Assembly: GCF_029982035.1 (NCBI RefSeq)
Contig: NZ_CP104166.1
Coordinates: forward strand, 1,302,001 to 1,366,000
Reading direction: 5' to 3'
Length of the DNA stretch: 64,000 bases
Source of the DNA: Megaera polyxenophila
GTDB taxonomy: Bacteria > Pseudomonadota > Alphaproteobacteria > Rickettsiales > Rickettsiaceae
The translations under genes and the position numbers were made by a program. This document shows positions 9,403 through 18,819 of the stretch, in pieces. Below the pieces are notes generated by a model that saw nothing but the letters and a program-made list of their open reading frames with translations, made no database searches and was not told where the DNA came from. Positions within the stretch are counted from its first letter, which is position 1. Every line of letters starts with the position of its first letter.

Positions 9403-10042
9403 CGGATAAGCAATTATACCAGATATCTCGTAGCTCTGCTGCGAGGAGTATCATTTTAGTTAAGTATAATACTGGCATATTACCCATATGTTATTGAACA
9501 AGGCTCTTTATTGTGATATCATAAACGTCGCTAGTGATGACTTGAACACATCATTAACAAAACCAACCTTTTGAAACCTGCTGCTTTAGGCCAGGGGTCT
9601 GCTGTTATAAGTGTCTCTGGCATGGAACCAGCAGGTAGTTGTTTTGATAATGACTTGTTCAAGCCCCTGGCACCAGTTAAACAGGTTAAAGAGGTTGATA
9701 TGATAAGTGATAATTACAATTTTGGAGCAATTAATAAACTCCATCCAAGCTATTTACTTCATACTTTAAAGTTATCTTCTATTTCAAAAACGTTTGATGA
9801 AATTCGAGCTTCTCTCCTGAAAATTATATTCCTATCTGAATTTAGCAGAGATTCTTTAAAATTTTAAGAGTTTAACAGAAACAAAGCTTTTTACTTTTTG
9901 AATCAAGCCGTTTTACAAAAAAAATGTAAATATCTGAGCTTATTGATTTTAAGCATAAAGTAAAAGATTTAGCTAAATGTTCCGGTTTGCCAGGAACTAG
10001 TTAGCTCAAATTAATTGTAAATAATCACATAGCTATGACATT
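9403..10042. other. Gene-poor stretch with interleaved inverted repeats
   Basis: No convincing gene. A TTG-initiated open frame at 9571-9867 (98 codons) has no recognisable domain and a ribosome site was not seen. Two 8-bp inverted repeats are interleaved here: ACCTGCTG (9576-9583) with CAGCAGGT (9629-9636), and GCCAGGGG (9590-9597) with CCCCTGGC (9664-9671). The order A-B-A'-B' is that of a pseudoknot. The remainder, 9870-10042, is AT-rich with no clear signal. Confidence 0.4.
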
Positions 10043-10288
10043 ATGAGAAGTAAAGATGAAGAAATCAAAAGGTTATTAGGTCATATTTTTAACGAGCTGC
10101 AAAAACTGGAGAATAAAATAGAAAAACAGGAAGAGGATATAAGAAGCTTCCTTACCACTAGGGATTCAAATTATGAACCAAGTCACTTGTTAATTGCGCA
10201 GCAGAAGGCAACCAGGACTTCATTAGAGTTACTTAGGGAGGAGATAGAGGAGATACATCAGGTTATCAAGATTATATTATCTAATTAA
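10043..10288 (+). CDS. Small coiled-coil hypothetical protein
   Basis: 81 residues, very rich in Glu, Lys and Leu (EEIKRLLGHIFNELQKLENK, then IEKQEEDIRSF). Two long amphipathic helices are likely, so it is probably a cytosolic coiled-coil protein. No known family is recognised. It stands alone on the plus strand between two copies of an intergenic repeat. Only coding bias supports it; it could be a remnant. Confidence 0.5.
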   Translation: MRSKDEEIKRLLGHIFNELQKLENKIEKQEEDIRSFLTTRDSNYEPSHLLIAQQKATRTSLELLREEIEEIHQVIKIILSN

Positions 10289-10470
10289 TAGAGAGCAAGT
10301 TATGATTATTGTGATATTAATTTGTTTGTGCAGTAAATGCGTTGTAATCAGTAAATGTTAGTAGTTTGATTTATCTTCATGCAAGTTAAAAGGATTATGA
10401 ATTTTACCTAGAATTTTTTATTTACCGTTTTAAAATTCCTTAAATAAAAATTAATTTATTCTCGAATTAC

Positions 10471-10534
10471 CTAGTGAACCTAAAAAAGGTTATTAAAGTT
10501 CCATACTCTTACAACTGAAAATTAAATTAGCTAT
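10471..10534 (+). repeat. Dispersed intergenic repeat, copy 2
   Basis: Begins ACCTAGTGAACCTA and shares the block ATACTCTTACAACT and the end AATTAAATTAGCTAT with the copy at 9338. It lies about 70 bp upstream of the GNAT gene. The rest of 10289-10606 is AT-rich and holds no gene. Confidence 0.5.
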
Positions 10535-10606
10535 GGAATCAGGAAATCTGATCATGTATAAATAAAATTAACATTAATTTTATTTCAAAGGCAAAAATAC
10601 GCTAAA

Positions 10607-11044
10607 GTGACGTTATTACTAAAACCGGTTTACTTTTATAATTTGGGTTATCTAATAACTTATCTGATTATTAGATGTAGAGTTTATCTCGGTGAATATC
10701 AGAGAAAAATCAAGGAAGAGTTTAGCATAACTGATATAAAAGGTGATCATTACGTTCTTGTGCAGGGAAAACAGATAATCGGTATAGTTAGAATAATGTA
10801 TGAAAACGGTATAGCAGATTTAGCCAGAGTAACTGTTATTAAGGAATACAGGAATCAGGGGTACGGAAGGGAACTTATGAAACGGGTTATTAATGAAGTA
10901 AGAAATAGCCGAAAGGCAGAAATAATAAGGCTTTCTATAAGTGATAAAGCGATGCTGGATTTTTATCAACAGTTTGGTTTCAAGGAAAACGGAGAAGTCT
11001 ATTTCCATAATATCCCATCAATCAGTATGATAAAAATTCTTTAA
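10607..11044 (+). CDS. GNAT-family N-acetyltransferase
   Basis: Residues about 40-145 form a GNAT domain. The acetyl-CoA loop is LARVTVIKEYRNQGYGREL (motif A, R/Q-x-x-G-x-G/A), followed by IIRLSISDKAMLDFYQQFGF, which is motif B with the usual Tyr. The first ~30 residues (MTLLLKPVYFYNLGYLITYL) look unlike the family and may come from an over-long start, but no better ATG with a ribosome site was found. The substrate is unknown. The gene ends 21 bp before the symporter-kinase gene and is probably co-transcribed with it. Confidence 0.82.
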   Translation: MTLLLKPVYFYNLGYLITYLIIRCRVYLGEYQRKIKEEFSITDIKGDHYVLVQGKQIIGIVRIMYENGIADLARVTVIKEYRNQGYGRELMKRVINEVRNSRKAEIIRLSISDKAMLDFYQQFGFKENGEVYFHNIPSISMIKIL

Positions 11045-11065
11045 CGGATAAGTAGGGGAAAAGGT

Positions 11066-13843
11066 ATGAACTTTAACATCGATTCTGCAATTTTTATTAG
11101 TTTTTTAGTATTTAACCTCGCAGTAGGTTTGTTTTATAGTAGAGGAATTAAAAATATCAAGGAATATGCTATCGGTAATAGAGGATTTTCTACCGGTGCT
11201 ATTTCAGCAACCATTGCAGCGACTTGGATTGGTGGAGGGGTTTTATCTCAAACCATAACAGAAACTTATAAAAACGGTTTATATTTTATCATTCCGGCAC
11301 TTGGAGATTCATTAGTTCTTTTGGTCATAGGGTATTTTTTGGCTCCCCGAATGGGAGAATTTTTAGGGGACTTATCCATTGCCGAATCTATGAATAAACT
11401 GTATGGAAAAACAGTAAAGCTTATAACAGCATTTATTGCTGTAATGAGCTGTATGGGAGCCATCGCGGCCCAGTTTAAGGTTTCTGCAGTAATACTGCAG
11501 TTACTTTTTGATGTTTCAAGTTTTTATGGTGTTTTAGCTGCTGCAGTAATTGTAGTTATATATTCTTCTATTGGCGGGATTAAAGCTGTAACTTTTACAG
11601 ATATAATCCAGATTTTTACGTTTGCGGTGGTAATACCTATAGTATCATTAATAATATGGGGTACTTTAGATGATTCAGAACATGTTTTAGAAAAATTGAT
11701 TACTAATCCTACTTTTGATTATAAACAGGTTTTTGATATATATAATCCAAGGTTTTTTGATTCCTTGCTTTTATTCTTATTTTTTATAATACCTACCCTA
11801 GAACCGGCAATTTTTCAACGAATAAATATGGCTAGGGATACCTCTCAAGTATATAAATCCTTTACCATAGCAGCTTTTATATGTTTACTGATTTCATTAA
11901 TTATAGCTTGGATAGGTGTACTGCTATGGGCTAAAAATCCAGATTTAAATCCAAATAATCTATTAGCACATATCATCAATGACTATAGCTATCCCGGATT
12001 AAAAGGAATAATAGCAATAGGAGTAATGGCTATTATTATGTCTACTGCAGATTCATATATTAACTCAGCTGCAGTTTTGATTGCCAACGATATTTTTTCT
12101 TTTAAATTCGGTAACAGTCGAGGAACTGGGTTGGTCTTACCAAGAGTTATTGCAGTTATTGTAGCAATAATGAGTTTTTTTCTAGCTTTTAATACAAAAA
12201 GTCTATTGGATTTAACGTTTTTAATATGGGGATCATATATGCCGATTATTACGGTACCCCTTATTTTAGCCATATTAGGTTTTAGAAGCACTCCAAGAGC
12301 TGTTTTGATTGGTATGGCAGCAGGTGTTATTACTATGGCGGCATTTAAATTTTTTGATATACAGATTAAGGCGGTAATACCGGCAATGGTATCGAATGCT
12401 TTCTGTTTTTTTACTGCTCATTACATACTAGGTGAGCAGGGTGGTTGGGTTGGAATCAAAAAGCTCGAACCTTTGCTGGCCGTAAGAAGTGAGCGTAAGA
12501 GAAAAATGCGTAAGTTGATGAAAGCAATACAGGAATTTAACTTTTGGAGCTTTTGTAAAAAAAATACTCCAAAGCACGATTATATTTATCCTTTATTTGG
12601 CCTTTTCTGTATTATATCCGTTTTCTCAACAATGTATTCCATGCCTAAAAGTATTCAGCTTGAACATAAAGAAATACTTGAGTTTATTTATCACACGGTT
12701 CTTGTATCTTCTTCAATACTCCTTACTTTTCCAATTTGGCCACCGACCTTTAAACAGGAAAAATTTATTGTTATTGCCTGGAATCTCATATTACCGTATG
12801 TGCTGATATTTGCTCCAACTTTGTTAATAATAGTAAGTAACTTTGGGCAATTTCAGCTTATGATATTTATACTCAATATTATAATTATTGCTCTGTTACT
12901 TAGATGGCAGGTAGCAATATTCATGGTTTGTTCTACAGTATTTTTAAGTGTAGAGACCTATAAGTGGCATATGGGAGTAGATGATTTAAGTGCAGCCATA
13001 GAGGTAGGATTACAATTTAAAATAATGTACGTGTTGCTTTTAGTTAGCAGTATTCTAATAGTCTTCTTTAAACCTAAACAACAATATCAGGATTTTACTG
13101 AAGAAAAGAACGAACACCTGAGTAAAAGAATAGAAACCAGAGAGAAAGAGGTAGAAGAAGCGTTGGCTCTTAAAACTGAATTTATCCGTAATATGAATCA
13201 CGAATATCATGCGCCTATGACCGGAGTAATCAGCATGGCTGAGACCCTGCAAGCAGGTTATGATAAGCTAACGGATGACCAGAAAAAGCAGGCTATTGAC
13301 GTAATCGTAAAAAGTGCCCATAACCTTAAAGTATTTGATGAGAATCTTGCTACTCTCTCTGATTTGAGTAAACCTCGTTATAAACTCCAGAAAGAGAATT
13401 TCAATTTTAGTGATCTAGTATATGAGAGGGTAGAGACCTGTCGTAAACTGTATGATGAGAATAAGGAAGACAGAGAATTTATTTTAAATGTTGAAGAAAA
13501 TATAGGAATCAATGCCGACAGGAATTATATAATTCAGTTACTAGATAATTTGATTATAAATACTATTAGTTATTGTAAAAAAGGCCTGATTAACATTAGC
13601 TTGAATCAAGAGAGGAATCACATACGCTTAAGTTTATCCGATGAAGGAATTGGTATACCTAAAGAAGAGCTTTATGAGGTATTTGAGCCGTTTACGGTAA
13701 GCTCCATAACTCGTACTCCAGCAGGGGGAAGAGGTGTCGGCCTTGCTGTTTGCAAACGTATTCTGGAAGTTCATGGCGGTACTATTAAAGCTGAAAGTGA
13801 CGGAAAAAAGGGAGCAACTTTTACGGTGATACTTCTGGTTTAG
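11066..13843 (+). CDS. Sodium/solute symporter fused to histidine kinase
   Basis: 925 residues. Residues 1-450 are a Na+/solute symporter (SSS/PutP-like) domain with many membrane segments, including ISATIAATWIGGGVLSQT and the sodium-site region IIMSTADSYINSAA. Residues about 510-670 hold a second block of membrane helices, then a coiled-coil linker. The kinase follows: H box FIRNMNHEYHAPMTG (His near 710), N box LLDNLIINTI (about 824), G1 DEGIGIP (about 859) and G2 GGRGVGLAV (about 887). No receiver domain is attached. The architecture recalls CbrA-type sensors that couple transport to signalling and is a known RAGE cargo type. A strong site AGGGGAAAAGG precedes the ATG. No response regulator is nearby. 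Confidence 0.9.
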   Translation: MNFNIDSAIFISFLVFNLAVGLFYSRGIKNIKEYAIGNRGFSTGAISATIAATWIGGGVLSQTITETYKNGLYFIIPALGDSLVLLVIGYFLAPRMGEFLGDLSIAESMNKLYGKTVKLITAFIAVMSCMGAIAAQFKVSAVILQLLFDVSSFYGVLAAAVIVVIYSSIGGIKAVTFTDIIQIFTFAVVIPIVSLIIWGTLDDSEHVLEKLITNPTFDYKQVFDIYNPRFFDSLLLFLFFIIPTLEPAIFQRINMARDTSQVYKSFTIAAFICLLISLIIAWIGVLLWAKNPDLNPNNLLAHIINDYSYPGLKGIIAIGVMAIIMSTADSYINSAAVLIANDIFSFKFGNSRGTGLVLPRVIAVIVAIMSFFLAFNTKSLLDLTFLIWGSYMPIITVPLILAILGFRSTPRAVLIGMAAGVITMAAFKFFDIQIKAVIPAMVSNAFCFFTAHYILGEQGGWVGIKKLEPLLAVRSERKRKMRKLMKAIQEFNFWSFCKKNTPKHDYIYPLFGLFCIISVFSTMYSMPKSIQLEHKEILEFIYHTVLVSSSILLTFPIWPPTFKQEKFIVIAWNLILPYVLIFAPTLLIIVSNFGQFQLMIFILNIIIIALLLRWQVAIFMVCSTVFLSVETYKWHMGVDDLSAAIEVGLQFKIMYVLLLVSSILIVFFKPKQQYQDFTEEKNEHLSKRIETREKEVEEALALKTEFIRNMNHEYHAPMTGVISMAETLQAGYDKLTDDQKKQAIDVIVKSAHNLKVFDENLATLSDLSKPRYKLQKENFNFSDLVYERVETCRKLYDENKEDREFILNVEENIGINADRNYIIQLLDNLIINTISYCKKGLINISLNQERNHIRLSLSDEGIGIPKEELYEVFEPFTVSSITRTPAGGRGVGLAVCKRILEVHGGTIKAESDGKKGATFTVILLV

Positions 13844-13859
13844 GATTGACTTAATAGAA

Positions 13860-13871
13860 CTTACCGGTAAG
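13860..13871. promoter_or_regulatory. Perfect 12-bp palindrome CTTACCGGTAAG
   Basis: Lies 17 bp after the stop of the symporter-kinase gene and has no T-run, so it is not a classical terminator. It could be a protein-binding site, but chance cannot be excluded. Confidence 0.25.
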
Positions 13872-13992
13872 AGATAGTAAATCTGTTAGTACAAAGATCC
13901 GATTAGCAAGGAATTATCCATAAGAAGAAAAACGATATCAGGGGTATCAGAAAATCCTTGTTGTTTCTAACCTTATAGTAGGTATTGAAACC

Positions 13993-14274
13993 CTAACGTG
14001 AAGGGTTGACTGCATCCTTTAACTTTTGCCCAACCTTGAACTTTGGTTGATTATAAGCAGGAATATTTAAGGCTGCACCGGTTCTTGGATTACGTCCTGT
14101 TCGGGCCGAAATTTTACCGATACTAAAATGACCGAAACCAACTAGTGATATTTCCTTGCCTTGTTCCATTGCATCAATTACCGATGAGGTAAATATATCA
14201 ATAACGTTGTGAGCATCTTTTTGGGTAATATTATGTAGCTGAGCAATATGTTTACTAAATTCTTCCTTATGCAT
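13993..14274 (-). CDS. HU/IHF-family DNA-binding protein
   Basis: 93 residues from the ATG at 14274. An ATG four codons upstream is open, but GAGG lies six bases before the inner ATG, which decides the start. The protein has the two-helix body, then EISLVGFGHFSIGKI, the DNA-grasping arm ARTGRNPRTGAALNIPAYNQ, and KFKVGQKLKDAVN. The RNPRTG arm motif is the HU/IHF signature with the intercalating Pro at the tip. It bends DNA and compacts the nucleoid or assists recombination. HU-type genes are frequent in RAGEs. It is intact. Confidence 0.92.
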   Translation of the reverse strand: MHKEEFSKHIAQLHNITQKDAHNVIDIFTSSVIDAMEQGKEISLVGFGHFSIGKISARTGRNPRTGAALNIPAYNQPKFKVGQKLKDAVNPSR

Positions 14275-14473
14275 GATTATCCTCATTAATTAGTTTAAAA
14301 CCCGGAATCCAGCCATTTTAACATTGCACTTGATTTAGTAAACTAAATTCTGATTTTTTAGCTTTTACCTCATGCAATAAGAATTTAGACATTACTTAAC
14401 AGCTTCTTTTTGTTTTCTTCTAAATTTCACTATTTAACAGCTTCAATAAAGTTAACTATATTTTTAACAGTTA

Positions 14474-15757
14474 CTATATGGTTAACTTTATACCTATAAG
14501 AGCAACAACTCCTTTTACTTTTCTTGCTTTTAACTCCGAGTAAAATTCAGGTTTTCCCTTTAATCTATAATTATGAAGCTCTACATAAGGTTTTAACCCC
14601 GGAGCTAATAAATGACTGATATTCAGTTTTACACTATCAACTTTATTTTTAAATTGTTCTGAACCAAAATAAGATAATGTAATTGTTGTAGCATTATATT
14701 TATAAGCTGCTCCTGCATTATAATAATGAGTCTTTAAACCTGCTTTATGTAATTCTTTATTGGAAAAACTTTTTTCAAAAGAACCATAACACGCATTATA
14801 TTTGAAATTATTTACTTTTAGTTCAGCACCTATGTTATAAGTTCCAAGGTTATGGAGCTTATATTCTTCAGGGTTTTTATCATCCTTATTGGCAAATTTC
14901 TTAATTTTACCCACAGACTTACCGTACTCACCGGTGGTAGTTAATTTTAATTCCACGTTTTCTGCTAATTTCTGTTCTAATGATAAACCTATAGTAACTG
15001 CATCCTTGATAGACCTGTCTATTTCAAATCTATCAACACCGTTTGCATATATTCCGTGTTTTCTGATTCCGTCTGATTTTACTGACGGATTATCTACACC
15101 CGTATTAGCTGTATCAGGTGTATAAGATACGCCGAGTTGTATTTTACCGGACTCATTTATGGATAATTTAGGGGTATAATAATTTATTGTGCGTGGCGGT
15201 TCACTGCTATAACTAGCTAAATCTAAACCGGCAACTACCGAATCACCTAAAAAACACCCTTCACCCGTTAAAAAAGACGGATTAGCTTTAGTATCCTGTT
15301 TTAGATACTCTGTATTTGTTTTTATATATTTTATAGGTATGGAACCGTCACTTATCATCATGTTTTTTGCCACCGGTATTGGAGAACCGGCTTCGATACG
15401 ACCATAATTATTTTCTAGAAATACATAGGAGCCATTGTAATCTTTATTAACTTTCCTTTTAGTTGTGGGTACTAGTATTATCTTCGCACCATAAGTAATA
15501 TCATCAGTGGTATTTGATATAGTAGCAAATAGGGCCGTATCGTTATAAAAAGCAAACTTCTCTTTATTTGCCGATATATTCTTTTCAGATTTTTTAAGGT
15601 GAGTTTCTTTGCTAAAACCGCTTTCAAAAGCAGCGTAAGCTCCTATTTTCATGTTTAAACCGGAAACTACCGGTATTTTCTCATTAGTAATATTATTAGC
15701 TAAAACTGTCACACTTATTAGCGATATTGTAATAAATCCTGTTATTTTTGTTTTCAT
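14474..15757 (-). CDS. Outer-membrane porin-like protein
   Basis: 427 residues. A signal peptide of about 20 residues (MKTKITGFITISLISVTVLA) is followed by NNITNEKIPVVSGLNMKIGAY, a porin-like first strand. The rest alternates short amphipathic strands with Asn/Lys-rich loops; typical porin segments are NNYGRIEAGSPIPVAKNMM and RTINYYTPKLS..IQLGVSYTPD. A last strand ends in VVALIGIKLTI rather than a terminal Phe. It is assigned to the general Gram-negative porin fold and probably forms a diffusion channel. It is intact, monocistronic and convergent with nothing nearby. Downstream (14440-14475) a GTTAACTATAT/ATATGGTTAAC inverted repeat could serve as terminator. Confidence 0.78.
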   Translation of the reverse strand: MKTKITGFITISLISVTVLANNITNEKIPVVSGLNMKIGAYAAFESGFSKETHLKKSEKNISANKEKFAFYNDTALFATISNTTDDITYGAKIILVPTTKRKVNKDYNGSYVFLENNYGRIEAGSPIPVAKNMMISDGSIPIKYIKTNTEYLKQDTKANPSFLTGEGCFLGDSVVAGLDLASYSSEPPRTINYYTPKLSINESGKIQLGVSYTPDTANTGVDNPSVKSDGIRKHGIYANGVDRFEIDRSIKDAVTIGLSLEQKLAENVELKLTTTGEYGKSVGKIKKFANKDDKNPEEYKLHNLGTYNIGAELKVNNFKYNACYGSFEKSFSNKELHKAGLKTHYYNAGAAYKYNATTITLSYFGSEQFKNKVDSVKLNISHLLAPGLKPYVELHNYRLKGKPEFYSELKARKVKGVVALIGIKLTI

Positions 15758-16059
15758 AAAAATTTAATAATGATTTTATAATATTTACCTAATTAAAACA
15801 GGTATATAACGCAAATTGCAATCATTTATTGTATTAGCTATAATAAATTATTGAGTTTAATGGCTATATAAACAAATGAAGGGGAAACTTATCCAAATAA
15901 AGAACAACAAGATAAGCCACCTATCGGTGGCAGCTTAAAAGAAGATACTCTTGACCGATAAATATTTATGGAGGATTATAATACTGGTATTTGATTTGTT
16001 TTAACTTGAGTTATAAAGACTGAATGTTAGACATACATAAGATAATATATAATTGAGTT

Positions 16060-16314
16060 ATGAGTAACTTGCACTCTGAGCAGCATTTGGTCAATGAATT
16101 AGCGGTAAAAACTCTTAAGGCCATTTCTAAAGAGCAAGCAATTCCTTACAGCAGGATCAAAAAGATTTTTTCCGAAGGAGATAAGGAAATAGCCAAGGCT
16201 TTCTGGATAATGTTGCGAAAAATATCTCCCAATCATAAGTATAATTCTGTTTACTATTGCCCTGATTGTAAAGAATTTGATTTAGAACGCAAAGGAAGAA
16301 AGATTCCTTGGTAA
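16060..16314 (+). CDS. IS91-associated small accessory protein
   Basis: 84 residues, MSNLHSEQHLVNELAVKTLK at the start and a C-terminal CPDCKEFDLERKGRKIPW with one CxxC pair. It is present unchanged in all three IS91 copies of the window, 74 bp upstream of the transposase. IS91 elements often carry such an upstream ORF, but its role here is unknown. Confidence 0.7.
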   Translation: MSNLHSEQHLVNELAVKTLKAISKEQAIPYSRIKKIFSEGDKEIAKAFWIMLRKISPNHKYNSVYYCPDCKEFDLERKGRKIPW

Positions 16315-16387
16315 GAAAACATTAACTATAAGTAATTTATGGAAATAGTCGGTAAAGGAATATCTATAAAACATATTTTTCTAGACC

Positions 16388-17517
16388 GTGGTAATTGGTC
16401 TCGATTTCGCTAAAAAATACGGCAAGCTAAGATACGGCATTATTTTCAACGTCACTAAAGTTATATCGTGTGGAACGAAATATTTAGGATTTAAACGTTA
16501 TAGCTGCCGTGATTGTAACCGCAATAAATCGGTAGCATTCAGCTGTAAAGGTAGGTTTTGTTCTCGTTGTGGTAAGAAACAAACGGATCAATGGGTGAGT
16601 AAGGCTAGCAATGTTCTACCAAAAACACGATGGCAGCACATTACATTTACAATGCCGGACTCTTTATGGCCGATATTTTGGCTCAATCGTGATCTGTTTG
16701 GATTGATTTCCGGTATTGCAGCAGGAATTATTAAGGAGATAGCTACAAAGAAAAATCTTGTGGTTGGTATATTTACTGCCTTACACACTTTCGGTAGAGA
16801 TTTAAAACGCAATGTTCATATCCATTTATCGGTTACTTGCGGCGGTATAAATAGCAAAGGCAAGTGGCAAAAATTATTTTTTCCTGCCGAACCTATTAAA
16901 AAAATGTGGAGACATAGAGTCCTTGAGTTATTTCGCTTTCAATATATCTCAAGTAATTTGAAGTTGCCGTCCGCATATCAAAATGCTGAGAATTTTAATA
17001 ACTGGATGAGTAGTTTATACGAAATCAGTTGGTATGTTTATTTACAAAAACCATCGGATGATCATAAACGCAACATAGAATATTTAGGGCGGTATATAAA
17101 ACGCCCCCTATTTCCGAGACAAGAATAGAAAATTACGACGGAAAGCAGGTAACGTTTAAATTTCTTGATCACTATAATAATACAATTGATCGCATAACTA
17201 TGCCCGTGATGCAGTTCATAGCTAGTCTGATTATGCATATACCAGATCGTTATTTTCGAATGATTAGGTATTACGGTTTTTTATCTAATAGAACTAGGGG
17301 CGTACAATTACCTATCGTATATAAGGCAATTAATCAAATCGTTCATAAGAAAACTAAGCTCATTAGTTGGAGATTAATGATTTGGTTGAATTTTAAAATA
17401 GATCCTCTGTTTTGCTATAATTGCAATAAATGTATGAATCTGCGGCAAGTTTATTACGGTTTATCTCCGCCATTGTTATTAATAAGAATCAATGAATTAT
17501 TATCAACGCCTAGATAA
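16388..17517 (+). pseudogene. IS91-family rolling-circle transposase, frameshifted
   Basis: The N-terminal zinc-binding region has CRDCNRNKSVAFSCKGRFCS then CGKKQ. The HUH motif is NVHIHLSVTCGG, and the tyrosine region is NIEYLGRYIKRP. Near 17107 the frame breaks within a run of five C: the expected continuation KRPPISETRIENYDGKQVTF lies in the next frame and runs on to INELLSTPR at 17517. Copy 2 has the same break, so it is ancestral. It may be a dead lineage mobilised in trans or a programmed shift. The downstream frame holds NCNKCMNLRQVYYGLSPP, the normal IS91 C-terminus. Confidence 0.85.
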
Positions 17518-17746
17518 CATCATTATGGCGAACACTTCTTTCACGTCTTAGCCACATAATTTGTAAAACTGAACCTATTTTTAGATAGATTCTGGCAGAG
17601 ATTTTTATAAAAGTGTTGATAATTTCTAATATTGTGGCTTGTAACTACATTTTATTAAACGAATTTTCAAAGTTTTGATTAACAATTTTTCTGGTTACAA
17701 ATTTTGAAATTCCTATACTATAAAATATTTGAGATATAGAAGCATT

Positions 17747-18073
17747 ATGAGCAAAGTATATAATAACTCTAAAAGTGCCTTGGTTTTGCAAAAATACAAC
17801 ACAGAAGATATACAGAAACTGTTAAATAGCGGAAAATTTAAATCAGAGATAGTCCGTCAGTTAAAAATAAATATACGGGCATTTAATATTTATATAAAAG
17901 AACATAATCTTTTTTATACTCCTCCCCCATATAAAGTATGGAAGTCCTTAAAATCTCAAGCTAAAAATAAAAGTGCAGAGAAATTTAAAGAGCCTTTAGA
18001 GAAGTTTAAAGAAATGTTTGAAGAAAACAAAAGAAAAAGAACCATAAAAGAACTGGAAGATGCTTATTATTAA
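17747..18073 (+). CDS. Hypothetical protein next to IS1-like zinc ribbon
   Basis: Read from the ATG of MSKVYNNSKSALVLQKY (an ATG six codons upstream is also open, but the DNA just before it is the IS91 end). It has a helix-turn-helix-like stretch, TEDIQKLLNSGKFKSEIVRQ, then a basic coiled C-terminus. Its stop overlaps the next ATG (TAATG), so the two are translationally coupled. IS91 copy 1 ends 20 bp upstream and may have removed its promoter. No family is recognised; a regulator or transposase helper is possible. Confidence 0.45.
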   Translation: MSKVYNNSKSALVLQKYNTEDIQKLLNSGKFKSEIVRQLKINIRAFNIYIKEHNLFYTPPPYKVWKSLKSQAKNKSAEKFKEPLEKFKEMFEENKRKRTIKELEDAYY

Positions 18074-18264
18074 TGAAGTGTAAATATTGTTTACAAACTA
18101 ATGTAGTAAGAAACGGTGAATACTACAGGTGCAGGGATTGTAAAAGAAATTTTAGCTATAGTCCAATAGAAGACATAGACCCGGAAGAAACCCGTACATT
18201 CATCTTTTATGCGATACTCTACCTTGCCTATAGAAGCCATAGCAGCAAGTATTGTTCTAATTAA
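18073..18264 (+). pseudogene. IS1-like (InsA) zinc-ribbon fragment
   Basis: Starts MKCKYCLQTNVVRNGEYY, then RCRDCKRNFSYSP, a CxxC..CxxC zinc ribbon like that of IS1 InsA and related transposase N-termini. Similarity stops after about 40 residues, and the tail AILYLAYRSHSSKYCSN looks random. No IS1 catalytic ORF follows. It is most likely a decayed remnant. Confidence 0.55.
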
Positions 18265-18404
18265 ATGTTGTTCCATTATTTAATCTGTGAATATTTAATT
18301 TTTGTAACATTTAAAAAAATAATTTAATAAAAATTCATAATTTGCTTTATGTTTTAACTAATAAGGAGTTATTATAACTAATAGTTATTAATTAATTCCT
18401 AATC

Positions 18405-18819
18405 ATGGATTATTCAACATCCTGTAAATATTCAATAAGATTAATAGAGAAACTTAAATTACTGGATACCCAAAATGTGCTGGATTTTGAGTTAATTAAC
18501 AAAGCCATTTATTGGGCAAGGAAATATCATGGTGACCAAAAAAGGAAAAGCGGGGAGCCATTTTATAGCCATCCCCTAGAAGTAGCTTATATCATGTCTG
18601 AATATAAGCTGAAAACGGACGTAATAGTGTCTAGCATATTACACGATCTTGTTGAAGATACCGAAGTTACCATAGAAATGATTCTTGAAACTTTTGGACA
18701 GAGAATATCTGAGATGGTGGATAGACTTACTCGTGATAGACCTGATGGCAGTAAATTGAGTATAAAAGAAATATTGAGTAATGCTTATGAAAGAGAAGAT
18801 TATGAGGTATTATTAATTA
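18405..18819 (+). pseudogene. spoT: SpoT/RelA-type (p)ppGpp hydrolase, N-terminal part
   Basis: HD-domain hydrolase of the SpoT family. RKSGEPFYSHPLEVAYIMSE carries the first His, and ILHDLVEDTEV is the HD motif followed by the ED of Mn-dependent (p)ppGpp hydrolases. It stops after YEVLLI, where an IS element enters. Removing the element and one copy of TAATTA rejoins the frame as YEVLLIKLGDRLHNIRTV, the last part being a conserved hydrolase motif. No synthetase domain is present: this is a short hydrolase-only form, common in rickettsial accessory elements. Confidence 0.88.

Larger units (their letters stand above)
15912..17726 (+). mobile_element. IS91-type element, copy 1
   Basis: 1815 bp, defined by comparison with copy 2 (22244) and the fragment at 57053-57780. 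All three start ATAAGCCACCTATCGGTGGC directly after CAAG, and copies 1 and 2 both end ..CTATACTATAAAAT. The first bases contain the palindrome GCCACCTATCGGTGGC. Insertion next to CAAG (CTTG) without target duplication fits rolling-circle IS91 elements, which favour GAAC/CAAG-type tetranucleotides. It carries a small ORF and a frameshifted transposase. Confidence 0.87.

Noticed and set aside
9571..9867. 98-codon TTG-initiated frame
   Set aside because: No ribosome site, no recognisable family and overlap with interleaved inverted repeats; kept only as a note.
18091..18276. 61-codon minus-strand frame over the IS1-like remnant
   Set aside because: Lies antisense to the zinc-ribbon reading, which has clear CxxC pairs, and has no features of its own.
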